From Bhargavaea cecembensis (GTDB lineage Bacteria > Bacillota > Bacilli > Bacillales_A > Planococcaceae): 64,000 nucleotides of DNA. A program made the position numbers and the translations under genes. A model generated the notes under the pieces. The model saw only the letters and a list, made by a program, of their open reading frames with translations. It was not told the DNA's origin and searched no databases. The stretch lies in contig NZ_LN651371.1 of the NCBI RefSeq assembly GCF_000826125.2, positions 126,427-190,426 of the forward strand, written 5' to 3'. Of the stretch, positions 28,907 to 37,568 are shown in pieces. How positions within the stretch are numbered: position 1 is the first letter of the stretch; the number at the start of each line of letters is the position of its first letter.

Positions 28907-29847
28907 AGGGTCCCCTCCCTTCCGCGGACATCCAGCTTATATTTGGCCAGTCCCGAGATGATTTTCATCGCCAGGACCAACAGAGTGAAGTAAAACAAAT
29001 AGCCGGCGATGGCAAATGTGTTGCCGGTGATCAGCGTACCGAATGAGAACTTGGTCGGATCGCCGAGCGCTTCGTACAAATAAAGAGCGGCTCCCCGGTA
29101 ATTGGTGAACACCTCGATGATGAGCAGATTGGACAGGATATATAGGATCATCATGTCCGCCTGCGCCAAAATAGGAATGATCCCGTTTTTCAGCATATGT
29201 ACATACAACACTTTAAACGGATGGGTCCCTTTGGATCGGGCCGTCCGTACATAGTCCATATGTTCTTGGTCACGGAGTGCCCTGAAAGTGGCGTTCGCGA
29301 TAAAAACGGTCGGATAAACAGAGAGGAACAGGATATTCAGTATTGTCTGCGCCATGGAGTCGTGGCCATAAAGCTCAATATGAGGAATCCATCCTTTGGA
29401 GATGGCTGTCAAAAGGCCGATTTGGACGAACACGATGATGACGATGTCCGGTATCGAAAGAAAACCGAACGTCACCCAGCGGCTTGCCATTCCTCCTTTT
29501 CTCTCTTTATGGAGGAAATCCAAAATCCCTTTCGCCATCCCGGCAATAAGGGCGACGACGACAGCCGGCACGATCAAAGCCAGACTCCGCCCGAACCGCT
29601 GCAGGATCTCCATTGAAGACGGACCGCCCTCCACCCCTCCGAATCCGGGATGGGCGACGAGCAGTGAAAAGAACTCACGAATGTTTGCTATATGCGCTTC
29701 CAGGCTGTATTGATAAGTGACTCCTTCGAACTTCAGGAAGGCATTCCCTTCGACGAATTTCACCTCTGTCGGCATGAGGACAATCAGCAACAGAAAACTG
29801 AACGCGACCAGCCAAATGACGATGACAGAACCAAGTTCCTTGATCAT
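28903..29847 (-). CDS. OppB/DppB-like ABC permease
   Basis: About 314 aa from ATG 29847 (MIKELG, after GGGGGTG). The coupling motif DYVRTARSKGTHPFKVLYVHML is clear. Large first extracytoplasmic loop (about 30-95) and five or six helices. First gene of a two-gene operon with the OppC-like partner. The absence of ATPase and binding protein genes is unusual for an Opp-type system. Confidence 0.87.
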   Translation of the reverse strand: MIKELGSVIVIWLVAFSFLLLIVLMPTEVKFVEGNAFLKFEGVTYQYSLEAHIANIREFFSLLVAHPGFGGVEGGPSSMEILQRFGRSLALIVPAVVVALIAGMAKGILDFLHKERKGGMASRWVTFGFLSIPDIVIIVFVQIGLLTAISKGWIPHIELYGHDSMAQTILNILFLSVYPTVFIANATFRALRDQEHMDYVRTARSKGTHPFKVLYVHMLKNGIIPILAQADMMILYILSNLLIIEVFTNYRGAALYLYEALGDPTKFSFGTLITGNTFAIAGYLFYFTLLVLAMKIISGLAKYKLDVRGREGTL

Positions 29848-29989
29848 CCCTTTCACCCCCAACATTCAGAATAGCATGAACTCAGTTATCGATAAACCTG
29901 TTTTAGGTATAAGGATCCATGAGTTGACCCGGTGAAAAGACAAGGGCAAGATGAGAAGAGAATGTCTGATCACAAAAGGAATGAAGACC

Positions 29990-31045
29990 ATGAAAGAAAT
30001 CCACAGCGACATCATCCAGTTCCGCGGCACCCATTATGACTTCGGGTCTCTTCAAGGCGAGCGGCTGCGGGGTTCATTGACCCTTCATAACCGGCAGAGC
30101 TCATGGAAAATCCGGAAGCCGCGGTTCCGGATTGACGCAAGTGAAGCGGAAGCCGTCTTCCGGACATATGCCCCCGGTGTCTGGGAGGAGCTCCGCGGCC
30201 TGCGGGATGCGCTCGCCCTCCCAATGGAAGACGTGCTGCGCGACTTCGGCGGCTACCGCTCGGAGATCCCGCGGGCCGGCTGCTCGACGATCACGGGCGA
30301 AGGGTTCATCGCCCGCAATTACGACTTCCATCCGAATACGTACGAAGGACTTTATGCCGCCTTTCAGCCGACGGACGGCGGACAGGCCGTCATCGGACCG
30401 GCCCAGCGGATCACGGGCCGGATGGACGGCCTGAACGAAAGCGGCCTCGCGATGGCGTACAACTTCACCAACCGGAAAAAGCCCGGCGACGGATTCGTCT
30501 GCTGGATGGTCGGCCGCATCCTCCTGGAGACCTGCACAAACGTGGACGACGCGGTCCGGCTCCTGCACGAACTCCCCCACCGCGGCTCGTTCAGCTACAA
30601 CCTGCTCGACAAGGACGGCCGCCGGGCGCTCGTCGAAGCCGGCCCGAGAGGCGTCACCGTCCGGGAGTCTCCGTATTGCTCGAACCATTTCGAAGTGCAG
30701 ACAGGCGAAAACCGGCATTACCTGAAAGACTCCATCGAACGGCTGGAGACGATGGAATCCGAACCTGCCGCCCTCTCGGATGCCCGGGCGGCCTGGCGCC
30801 TCCTGAACGACCGGGAACGCGGCGTCTTCGCCGACAACTACAAAAGCTGGGCCGGCACGATCCACACATCCGCCTACTTCCCCGAAACACTCACCGCCTG
30901 GTTCGCCCTCGGAGGCGACACCGAGCCGGTCGCCTTCGATTTCGGGCGCTGGCTCAAAGGGGAGAATTTTGAACGGGAAACCGTGAGCGGCACGGTCGAT
31001 ACGGACATCGGCTTTGCGAACGCGGACCGGTTAAGGGGTAAATGA
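29990..31045 (+). CDS. C45-type Ntn acyltransferase/amide hydrolase
   Basis: About 351 aa. The fold belongs to the self-processing Ntn hydrolases related to acyl-CoA:6-APA acyltransferase (peptidase C45). The expected nucleophile is Cys98 in RAGCSTI, which becomes N-terminal after autocleavage, followed by GFIARNYDFHP and GRMDGLNESGLAMAYNF. ATG 29990 (MKEIHS) is chosen because AAAAGGA stands about 10 nt before it. No signal peptide, so likely cytoplasmic, cleaving an amide or peptide bond. Divergent from the two-permease operon, so a link to an imported acylated compound is possible but speculative. Confidence 0.85.
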   Translation: MKEIHSDIIQFRGTHYDFGSLQGERLRGSLTLHNRQSSWKIRKPRFRIDASEAEAVFRTYAPGVWEELRGLRDALALPMEDVLRDFGGYRSEIPRAGCSTITGEGFIARNYDFHPNTYEGLYAAFQPTDGGQAVIGPAQRITGRMDGLNESGLAMAYNFTNRKKPGDGFVCWMVGRILLETCTNVDDAVRLLHELPHRGSFSYNLLDKDGRRALVEAGPRGVTVRESPYCSNHFEVQTGENRHYLKDSIERLETMESEPAALSDARAAWRLLNDRERGVFADNYKSWAGTIHTSAYFPETLTAWFALGGDTEPVAFDFGRWLKGENFERETVSGTVDTDIGFANADRLRGK

Positions 31046-31067
31046 AAAAGATTTTTTGATTTTCAAA

Positions 31068-31106
31068 GCGGACGCTTCCCCGGTGGTTTGGAAGCGTCTT
31101 TTCTTT
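31068..31106 (+). terminator. terminator after C45 hydrolase gene
   Basis: Stem GACGCTTCC/GGAAGCGTC followed by TTTTCTTT. Confidence 0.85.
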
Positions 31107-31186
31107 CGTCAGGAAATACCATCCTTTATTAAAGGGATAGGGGCACAAAGCGTCTAATACATTGACCAAAGGTCATTTTAGGAGGA

Positions 31187-31810
31187 GTGAGCAGAATAAG
31201 GAGAATTTTAGCCTTGACCGCGGTTTCTTTAAGTTTAGTTTTGGCGGCGTGCACGGGGATCGCTGGTGAGCGTGAGGCGATGACAGATCTGAAAACCGAG
31301 GAATCACTCAAAGAGGTCAGCCAAGATGACCACACCTTTTCACTTGAATGGTCAGTTGATTCGATGGATCGGGGGAATCATAATCTCGATACTGAGGTGA
31401 ACGGGAAACTTGTCGTCTCGAAGAATATTGAACCTCTCGAAAGGGGCGATATTATTTACTATGAGCATGATCAGGATGAACACATCGGTAGAGTCGTAGG
31501 GCTGCCCGGGGAAACTGTAGAGATTAAAAAGGGCCAGGTGTTCATTGACGGCCGGAAGCTGGATACGTTTTACGGAACAGCAAGCGTTCGAGGAGTTGGG
31601 GAAAAAGAATACTTTGAGAAAACACCGAAGGAAAATTATGATTCTGCAGCAATGAAAGAATACTTTCAGACCCGTATGGAGCCGGTTGATGTAAAAGACG
31701 AGACCGTGTTTGTATTGGTTGATCAGTGGTGGCGGGGATCTGACAGCAAAGATTTCGGGCTGATCCCAAATTCCGAGTTGAAAGGTGAAATACTAGGTTA
31801 TGAAAAATAA
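31187..31810 (+). CDS. signal-peptidase-I-like lipoprotein, apparently catalytically dead
   Basis: 207 aa. A signal sequence MSRIRRILALTAVSLSLVLA ends in the lipobox LAAC (Cys22), so it should be a lipoprotein on the outer face of the membrane. Residues about 55-205 resemble S26 signal peptidase: GDIIYYEHD, GRVVGLPGETVEIKKGQVFI and a late segment VFVLVDQWWRGSDSKDFG. The catalytic Lys normally found before Arg in the KRxxGLPGD motif is Gly101 here. A Ser in DSM (59) is at about the nucleophile position, but the SMxPT motif is lost. GTG 31187 sits very close to AGGAGGA, so the exact start is uncertain. Confidence 0.75.
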   Translation: MSRIRRILALTAVSLSLVLAACTGIAGEREAMTDLKTEESLKEVSQDDHTFSLEWSVDSMDRGNHNLDTEVNGKLVVSKNIEPLERGDIIYYEHDQDEHIGRVVGLPGETVEIKKGQVFIDGRKLDTFYGTASVRGVGEKEYFEKTPKENYDSAAMKEYFQTRMEPVDVKDETVFVLVDQWWRGSDSKDFGLIPNSELKGEILGYEK

Positions 31811-31812
31811 AA

Positions 31813-31852
31813 GGCAAAAAAGAGTCCTTTTTGATCAGGACTCTTTTCTATT
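31813..31852 (+). terminator. terminator after S26-like lipoprotein gene
   Basis: Stem AAAAAGAGTCC/GGACTCTTTT with T-rich tail. Confidence 0.88.
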
Positions 31853-31917
31853 GTATTTTTTATTACTTGCGCAAGCCGGGAGTGACTTCGACCAGCTTTT
31901 ATTTCATGCCGGGAGAC

Positions 31918-32001
31918 GAGTGACGCAAGTTTGGCCTCGAGTGACGCAAGTTTCACGGCAAGTGACGCAAGTTCTCCTCCGAGTGATCAGAGTTGCATCC
32001 C
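31918..32001 (+). repeat. 21-bp tandem array F (4 units)
   Basis: Core GAGTGACGCAAGTT, tail TGGCCTC. Copies begin at 31918, 31939, 31960 and 31981, exactly 21 bp apart. It lies between two convergent genes, with a terminator on each side. Confidence 0.93.
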
Positions 32002-32050
32002 GGCCGGCCCACGCAGAACCTACTTGAAGGTGTGATCATTCACTAATACC

Positions 32051-32086
32051 AAAAAATAATGCGAAGCCATCCGCGGCTTCGCATCT
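32051..32086 (-). terminator. terminator of ecsAB
   Basis: Stem ATGCGAAGCC/GGCTTCGCAT with TTATTTTTT on the minus strand. Confidence 0.88.
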
Positions 32087-32094
32087 CTTGATAT

Positions 32095-33291
32095 TCATTT
32101 CCCGGTAAATCTGACCGTCACTTCGGACACCACATACACCGTCAGTCCAAGCAGGATCGGCACAAACCCGAATCCGAACTGGAATGACGCCGCCGCGATC
32201 ACGAGGACCGCCTGGACAGCCTGTGCCCGGCGGACGGTTCCGCGAGCGGCGGCGGCTTTGGCACCGGACGGCAGCGGATACAGGCGGTCCAGCCGGAATT
32301 CCGGGGAGCCGGCGAGCGCGTCGCGGAGCTGGTAGGCGCAGGCGAATGCGAGTGCGGCGCTGAATATCCCTGATGCGACGGGGATCGGGATGAACGCTGC
32401 TCCGAGGACGGACAGCACCGTCAGCCGCACCCACAGGTTGAACAGGTCATCGCTGCGGATGAACGTCCGGGCGGCAAGATACCGCGGCGCGCCTTTCCGG
32501 CTGAACGGAATCCGTGCATACACCCAGTCGAGCCAGCCTCTCCTGCGGACAGCCCCCCGCAGATGCGGGACGTCGGTGAATTGATTGGCGAAGCGGTAAA
32601 AACGGGTCATGCGGCCATTTTCCAGTTCGATGAAGTGCAGAAACGGGAACGGCACCCCTTTCATCGAGCGCTGCTTCAGCACGCCGTATACACCCGCCGG
32701 CACGAGCAGCAGGACGCCGAGCCACCATTTGCCCCAGAGGGCGGCCGTTAGCGGGGCGGCCGACAGGATGAAACGGATGATCCGGTCCAACCAGACGCCC
32801 TCACCCTGATCCGCCCAGCGGTGCGCAAACTCGGTCCGCACGTTCCACAGATGAAGCGCTCCAACCCCGACCACAATCGCGAGCAGCGCCAGCCCCTTCA
32901 GGCCGTACACCGCATTCAAAAGCGGGATGAACACGACGAACACCGCGACCGGCAGGAACAGCCCGGATGCGCCCGTCCACTTGAGTGCCCCCTCCATATA
33001 ATCGCCGAGCTGCCTCTCCATCGGCAGGAAGAACACGGCGTCCGCTTCTTTCAGCAGGGTGACCGGCGGCGCGTAGGCGAGGATCAAGCCGAGCAGGATG
33101 CCGGCGAGCGGCGCGGCCGGGAAGTCTGCAGGCACTTCCTTCAGCCAATTGCTGTAGGCGAAGCCGCCCGCGCCGAGCAGGAACACGAGGACGATGGCGA
33201 GGTGCCCGGTGAAGACGAATTTCATGTAGCGCTGCAGCTCCTCCATGTAGCGGGTGAAGCGGCTGCGCCACACGTCACGCAGGCTGCCCAT
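32095..33291 (-). CDS. ecsB: ABC transporter permease EcsB
   Basis: 398 aa (B. subtilis EcsB is 408), starting at MGSLRDVWRSRF. Several hydrophobic helices: about 20-45, 55-75, 105-150, 170-200, 290-330 and 350-390. The family segment PVTLLKEADAVFFLPMERQLGDYM is conserved. Together with EcsA it forms an ABC system needed in B. subtilis for normal protein secretion, competence and regulated proteolysis of membrane substrates. It overlaps ecsA by 17 bp. No ecsC follows. Confidence 0.93.
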   Translation of the reverse strand: MGSLRDVWRSRFTRYMEELQRYMKFVFTGHLAIVLVFLLGAGGFAYSNWLKEVPADFPAAPLAGILLGLILAYAPPVTLLKEADAVFFLPMERQLGDYMEGALKWTGASGLFLPVAVFVVFIPLLNAVYGLKGLALLAIVVGVGALHLWNVRTEFAHRWADQGEGVWLDRIIRFILSAAPLTAALWGKWWLGVLLLVPAGVYGVLKQRSMKGVPFPFLHFIELENGRMTRFYRFANQFTDVPHLRGAVRRRGWLDWVYARIPFSRKGAPRYLAARTFIRSDDLFNLWVRLTVLSVLGAAFIPIPVASGIFSAALAFACAYQLRDALAGSPEFRLDRLYPLPSGAKAAAARGTVRRAQAVQAVLVIAAASFQFGFGFVPILLGLTVYVVSEVTVRFTGK

Positions 33292-34024
33292 CGTCCGGCT
33301 CCTCCGCCATCCGGATGTACAGGTCGTCAAGCGACGCGCCCGGCATGCCGAACTGACTGCGCAAATCATCCATCGTCCCGGAAGCCCGCAGCCGGCCCTC
33401 ATGCAGGAGCAGGATCCGGTCGCAGTACTTCTCGGCCGTCGCGAGGATATGCGTCGACATGAGCACCGACGCCCCCTCCGCCTTCTTCTCGCTCATCTGC
33501 TCGAGCAGCGAACGGATCCCGAGCGGATCGAGGCCGACGAACGGCTCGTCGATGATGTACAGCGACGGATTCACGAGGAACGCGCACATGATCATCACTT
33601 TCTGGCGCATCCCCTTGGAAAAGTGCGACGGGAACCAGCGCAGCCGCTTCTCCATCCGGAATTCGCGAAGAAGAGCCGCGGACCTTGCCTCGAATACGTC
33701 GCTCGGCAAACCGTACGCCATCGCCGTCAACTCCAGGTGCTCCCGCAGCGTCAGTTCATCGTAGAGAACCGGCGTCTCCGGGATATAGGAGAACGCACTC
33801 CGGTACTTGTCCGGGTCTTCATGAAAGGACGTGCCATTGATGCGCACTGACCCCTCGATCGGCTCCATGAGGCCGATGATGTGCTTGATCGTCGTGCTCT
33901 TTCCTGCCCCGTTCAACCCGATCAGGCCGACAAGCTCGCCCGGCGCGACCTGGAACGACAGGTTGTGAAGGACCGGCTTGCGCGTATAGCCGCCGGTGAT
34001 ATGATCTACTTCCAATACGTTCAT
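33275..34024 (-). CDS. ecsA: ABC transporter ATPase EcsA
   Basis: 249 aa (EcsA is 247) from ATG 34024, which follows GGGGTG; the upstream extension is a shadow of the divergent hit gene. Walker A GLNGAGKST, Q-loop YIPETPVLYDELTLREH, signature FSKGMRQKV, Walker B LYIIDEPFVGLD, H-loop STHIL. Divergent from hit as in B. subtilis. Confidence 0.95.
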   Translation of the reverse strand: MNVLEVDHITGGYTRKPVLHNLSFQVAPGELVGLIGLNGAGKSTTIKHIIGLMEPIEGSVRINGTSFHEDPDKYRSAFSYIPETPVLYDELTLREHLELTAMAYGLPSDVFEARSAALLREFRMEKRLRWFPSHFSKGMRQKVMIMCAFLVNPSLYIIDEPFVGLDPLGIRSLLEQMSEKKAEGASVLMSTHILATAEKYCDRILLLHEGRLRASGTMDDLRSQFGMPGASLDDLYIRMAEEPDDGQPA

Positions 34025-34148
34025 GTCCACACCCCATTCTTCCCTCCATTTTAACAAACCGGATTCCTTTTTGCCCGCACTGCCTGTCCTCCGTTTTCTG
34101 AATATATGATAGACTGTTGTTAGGATATGAAAAAGGAGCTGTTGACCG

Positions 34149-34577
34149 ATGACTGAATGCATTTTCTGCAAGATTGCCGAAGGCACGATCCCGTCCGCGA
34201 AGGTGTATGAAGACGACAACGTCCTGGCGTTCATGGACATCATGCCGACGACGAAGGGACATGTCCTCCTCATCCCGAAGGTCCACCGCGAGAACATCTA
34301 TGAGTTCAGCGAGGAAGAAGCGGCAAACCTGTTCGCGGTTGCGCCGAAGATCGCAAACGCACTCAAGGCGGAGTTTGAGCCGGCCGGCATGAACCTCCTG
34401 AACAATACAGGGTCGGCGGCAAGCCAGAGCGTCTACCACTTCCACCTTCACTTCATCCCCCGCTATGACCGCCAGACGGACGGCTTTGGGCTCAAGTGGG
34501 AGACGAAGGAACAGGAGTATCCGCAGGAGCGGCTACAGGAAATCGCCGGCGACATCGCGGCACGTCTTGAAAAGTAA
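34149..34577 (+). CDS. hit: HIT-family nucleotide hydrolase (Hit)
   Basis: 142 aa Hint-type HIT protein that hydrolyses nucleoside phosphoramidates or dinucleoside polyphosphates. The N-terminal Zn half-site CIFCKIAEG and the catalytic HFHLHFIPR triad region are intact. AAAAGGAG precedes the ATG. Same divergent position beside ecsA as in B. subtilis. Confidence 0.95.
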   Translation: MTECIFCKIAEGTIPSAKVYEDDNVLAFMDIMPTTKGHVLLIPKVHRENIYEFSEEEAANLFAVAPKIANALKAEFEPAGMNLLNNTGSAASQSVYHFHLHFIPRYDRQTDGFGLKWETKEQEYPQERLQEIAGDIAARLEK

Positions 34578-34602
34578 CGCTTGATATTATCAGAATAAAG
34601 TG

Positions 34603-34690
34603 GTAGTATCTTACTACGCAACCCGCCTGCGGCCAAGAGGGCACGCAGGGGGCGGCAAAAAATAAGAGTCCAGTTGAGGAGAGATGAGCA
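34603..34690 (+). promoter_or_regulatory. structured trpP leader with (G/U)AG-type triplets
   Basis: Holds a small hairpin (GTAGTA/TACTAC, 34603-34617), a larger one (CCGCCTGCG/CGCAGGGGGCGG, 34623-34655), then GAG, CAG, GAG, GAG and GAG triplets at 34665-34688 that overlap the ribosome binding site. In B. subtilis, trpP translation is blocked by TRAP binding to such triplets. The spacing here is irregular, so the match is partial. Confidence 0.35.
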
Positions 34691-35215
34691 ATGAAAACAA
34701 AAAATCTCGTATTGATGGCCCTGTTGATCGGAATCGGCACGGCGCTGTACATGGTGATCCCCGGATTCAGCGGGGGCATGAAGCCCGACTTCATGCTGAC
34801 GATGATGTTCATCGGCATTCTGCTGTTCCGCGATATGAAGAGCGTGATCGTCCTGTCGCTCGCGACCGGCGTCCTGTCCGGACTGTTCACGACATTCCCG
34901 GGCGGATTCATCCCAAACGTCATCGATAAGACGGTGACCGGGCTCGTCTTCTTCGCAGTGGTCATGGCACTCGGCCGGTTCGCCGGCAAGCTGCCGGCCG
35001 CAACCGTACTCGCCGGGCTCGGCACGCTGCTGTCGGGGACCATTTTCCTGTCGGTCGCGATTTTCGCGCTCGGTGCGGACTTCCCGTTCAGCATCCTGTT
35101 CGTATCGGTCGTCCTGCCGGCCATCGTGATGAACGGCGTCGCGTTCTTCATCATCTACCCGATCGTCATGCAGCTCGCCAAGCGGTCCGCCTATCAGACG
35201 GCGCCAACACACTGA
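34691..35215 (+). CDS. trpP: tryptophan transporter TrpP
   Basis: 174 aa (TrpP/YhaG is 172) integral membrane protein with about five helices. It begins MKTKNLVLMALLIGIGTALY, with FSGGMKPDFMLTMMFIGILL and GLFTTFPGGFIPNVIDK conserved. Predicted tryptophan uptake. The position between hit and yhaH is as in B. subtilis. GAGGAGAG precedes the ATG. Confidence 0.92.
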   Translation: MKTKNLVLMALLIGIGTALYMVIPGFSGGMKPDFMLTMMFIGILLFRDMKSVIVLSLATGVLSGLFTTFPGGFIPNVIDKTVTGLVFFAVVMALGRFAGKLPAATVLAGLGTLLSGTIFLSVAIFALGADFPFSILFVSVVLPAIVMNGVAFFIIYPIVMQLAKRSAYQTAPTH

Positions 35216-35227
35216 TTCAGCCAATCG

Positions 35228-35261
35228 ACAGCCCCGGCCCACCCGCCGGGGCTTTTTGTTT
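35228..35261 (+). terminator. terminator after trpP
   Basis: Stem AGCCCCGGC/GCCGGGGCT followed by TTTTTGTTTT. Confidence 0.9.
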
Positions 35262-35346
35262 TCCGTTGCCTGCTCCCTTTTGCCCATGTTTTAATAAAAG
35301 AAGGGAAAGGAATACTTAGATAGAGCAGAGAAGGGAGAGTGCCCCC

Positions 35347-35712
35347 ATGAAAGCATCATCATTTTTCCTCGGATTCGCCGTCGGTGCCGTCGGAAGTGCG
35401 GCGGCCGTCCTGTTTTCCGCCCCCCAGTCGGGAGAGGAACTCAGACAATCGGTCAAAAGCACATCCGATGACATGAAGGAGAAAATGGACGACGTCAAAG
35501 AAAAAGCGATGGAATTGAAAAACTCCGTCAAGCATCTCGCGGATGAAGCGAAAGCGCGCATTCCGGAAATGAAAGATGATCTGAAAGAATCGATCGACGA
35601 ATGGAATCGCGACACCGAAACCAACCGGGATCGCATCCAAAAAAGGATCCAGCAGATCCAGACCTCGATGGCCGAGCTTGAACAGGCCGTCGCCGCCACA
35701 CAGAAAAAGTAA
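35347..35712 (+). CDS. yhaH: YtxH-domain protein YhaH
   Basis: 121 aa. An N-terminal hydrophobic, glycine-rich segment (FFLGFAVGAVGSAAAVLFSAP) is typical of YtxH proteins, followed by a long charged coiled coil (about 30-120). Probably membrane-associated; known relatives belong to general stress regulons. No clear sigma-B promoter is visible. Single gene with terminator. Confidence 0.88.
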   Translation: MKASSFFLGFAVGAVGSAAAVLFSAPQSGEELRQSVKSTSDDMKEKMDDVKEKAMELKNSVKHLADEAKARIPEMKDDLKESIDEWNRDTETNRDRIQKRIQQIQTSMAELEQAVAATQKK

Positions 35713-35713
35713 C

Positions 35714-35757
35714 ACGGACCGTCCCTCCGGAAACCCGGAGGACGGTTTTCTTTTTGT
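35714..35757 (+). terminator. terminator after yhaH
   Basis: Stem ACCGTCCTCCGG-type (ACCGTCCCTCCGG/CCGGAGGACGGT) followed by TTTTCTTTTT. Confidence 0.88.
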
Positions 35758-35926
35758 TCCGGGACTCAGCCTGGACTTTATCAGCCGGAAATATTAAAAA
35801 GCAACGGTCGTCGTCTTCATTTTTTCGCCGTTCGACGGTATTTTCAATGTTTCGCACCTCGATTCTTCTGTTTCAGACCGAATGCGCGAAAATTTGAAAA
35901 CTCTCCTTCTTTCTTTCAAACTTTAT

Positions 35927-35935
35927 TGATATAAT
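35927..35935 (+). promoter_or_regulatory. extended -10 promoter of scoC
   Basis: TTGATATAAT has the TGn extension in front of a perfect TATAAT. No good -35 lies 17 bp upstream. About 40 bp before the scoC start. Confidence 0.5.
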
Positions 35936-35975
35936 AACGATAAAGAATCCGAACATTGAGAAAGAAGGTGAGGAA

Positions 35976-36569
35976 TTGAGCGAACAACCTTACACGCTGA
36001 AAGAGGCGATGATTTACAGCCAGCGCATCGCCCAGCTGTCGAAAGCCCTCTGGAAAGCCGTGGAGAAAGACTGGCAGCAATGGATCAAGCCGTTCGGCCT
36101 CAACATCAACGAACATCACATCCTCTGGATCTCCTGCCACCTGCAGGGCGCGACCATCTCGGAAGTAGCGAAGTTCGGTGTCATGCATGTGTCGACTGCA
36201 TTCAACTTCTCGAAAAAGCTGGAGGAGCGGGGGTATCTCTCCTTCTCGAAGCGGGAGGAAGACAAGCGCAGTACGTATGTTGAAGTGACACCCGAAGGCG
36301 AAGCGCTCCTCCAGCAGATCAATGAACATTATTATGATACGGAACATACTTTCCTGGAGGGCTCACTCCCGCTGAAAAAGCTTTACGGCCGGTTCCCAGA
36401 GTTCATCGAACTGATGGCGGTCATCCGGAACATTTACGGAAGCGATTTCATGGAAATCTTCGAGCGGGGCTTCAAGAACATGGATGAAATGTTTGAGGAA
36501 ACGGACGGGAAACTGTCGTCCAAGCAGCGCAGTGAGCCGGATGATGAAGAGGTTGGCGAGGCCCTTTAA
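35976..36569 (+). CDS. scoC: MarR-type transition-state regulator ScoC (Hpr)
   Basis: 197 aa (ScoC is 203). MarR winged helix with [41 protein letters not shown], nearly invariant in the family, and an acidic C-terminal tail (about 170-197). Represses extracellular protease and sporulation genes in B. subtilis. Start TTG 35976 is preceded by AAGGTGAGG. Confidence 0.95.
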   Translation: MSEQPYTLKEAMIYSQRIAQLSKALWKAVEKDWQQWIKPFGLNINEHHILWISCHLQGATISEVAKFGVMHVSTAFNFSKKLEERGYLSFSKREEDKRSTYVEVTPEGEALLQQINEHYYDTEHTFLEGSLPLKKLYGRFPEFIELMAVIRNIYGSDFMEIFERGFKNMDEMFEETDGKLSSKQRSEPDDEEVGEAL

Positions 36570-36656
36570 TTTTTTTGTGTTTTAAGGTTGATTTTTTCCC
36601 TGAATCGCAGTACTGTATGTATCGTCCTAAACGGTAACGCAAAGGAGATGCAACCG

Positions 36657-37199
36657 ATGCACTGCTGGAAAACCATCAACGTGAAAAAGCATTATGGACT
36701 GAGCAGGCTGTTCCTTCTGTCGTCGATGATCATGGTGGCGGTATTCATCATTTCATATGTCAGTTTCAATCTGATCCATGACGGGGCGCTGACCGACTCG
36801 CTCTTCCCGCTCTTTCTGGTGATGGTCGTCCTGCTGTATCCGGTGCACAAAGCGATCCACTATGCCGTCCTCTGGCGGTACCGGGGACGGATCCGCATGT
36901 GTGTGAACCGCGACTGGCCGGTCTTCCCGGTCATCCAGCTGCAGGTGCGCGAGCCGATCCCGAAACAGCGGTTTGCCATTTCGCTCATCATGCCGTTCCT
37001 GACGCTCAACCCGCTCTTCATCGCGGGCGGCGTCCTGTTCCCGGCGTTCACGCATTACTTCGTCATCCTGCTCGCCTATCATTGCGGGATGTGCCTGATC
37101 GACCTGATTTACGTCAAGAACCTCTCCCGCTCGCCGAAAGCCAGCTACATTGAAGAGACGGACGGCGGTTATGAGATCCTCGTCCCGTTCGCAGATTGA
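36657..37199 (+). CDS. yhaJ: DUF3267 membrane protein (YhaJ-like)
   Basis: About 180 aa from ATG 36657 (MHCWKTINVKKHYG), chosen because AAAGGAG precedes it at 9 nt. Membrane segments about 20-42, 50-70, 105-125 and 130-150. PVHKAIHYAVLW holds an HxxxH pair like the putative metalloprotease site of DUF3267 proteins. Located between scoC and prsA as is yhaJ in B. subtilis. Function unknown. Confidence 0.8.
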   Translation: MHCWKTINVKKHYGLSRLFLLSSMIMVAVFIISYVSFNLIHDGALTDSLFPLFLVMVVLLYPVHKAIHYAVLWRYRGRIRMCVNRDWPVFPVIQLQVREPIPKQRFAISLIMPFLTLNPLFIAGGVLFPAFTHYFVILLAYHCGMCLIDLIYVKNLSRSPKASYIEETDGGYEILVPFAD

Positions 37200-37260
37200 G
37201 GTTTTCATTTGACCCGCCTTCTGTTATGCTTTAACAATAGTCAGAGGGGGGGAAGCCGGG

Positions 37261-37449
37261 ATGATCATTCTGATTACCATCCTGTTTTCGATCTTTTACT
37301 TGTTCCAGATCAATAAGATGACCTATGCCCTTTGCGAGTCCAGGGAGATTCCGGAGGAAAAACAGCCGAAAATCTACCGGACCGTCAATATTTTGATCAC
37401 GATCCTCATCATTTCGTTTTTCGTCGAAATCCTGACCACGGTGACTTGA
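37261..37449 (+). CDS. small two-helix membrane protein, unknown
   Basis: 62 aa: helix 1 ILITILFSIFYLFQI, a charged loop ESREIPEEKQPKIYR, helix 2 ILITILIISFFVEIL. GGGGGGG precedes the ATG. No family recognised. Followed by a strong terminator. Confidence 0.65.
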   Translation: MIILITILFSIFYLFQINKMTYALCESREIPEEKQPKIYRTVNILITILIISFFVEILTTVT

Positions 37450-37464
37450 TCGCGACAACGGAAA

Positions 37465-37510
37465 ATAAACGTCCATCCGCCCCATTGCCGGGCGGATGGA
37501 CGTTTTTGAT
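37465..37510. terminator. bidirectional terminator
   Basis: Stem AAACGTCCATCCGCC/GGGCGGATGGACGTTT with T runs, between the 62-aa gene and the convergent YjcZ-type gene. Confidence 0.9.
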
Positions 37511-37568
37511 GGACGGGCTCCGGCCTTGCCGGCAGGCGTCACGGCCGTCTCATCTTCAATCGTTCCGA

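Noticed and set aside
33275..34297. 340-aa EcsA with an N-terminal extension
   Set aside because: The extension is antisense to hit. ATG 34024 gives the 249-aa family length.
34603..34660. known riboswitch (preQ1 or similar) upstream of trpP
   Set aside because: The hairpins do not contain the conserved aptamer sequences I know, and the gene is clearly trpP, not a queuosine transporter.
35285..35340. sigma-B promoter before yhaH
   Set aside because: A GTTTTA-like -35 can be drawn, but the -10 (GGAATA) agrees poorly with GGGTAT.
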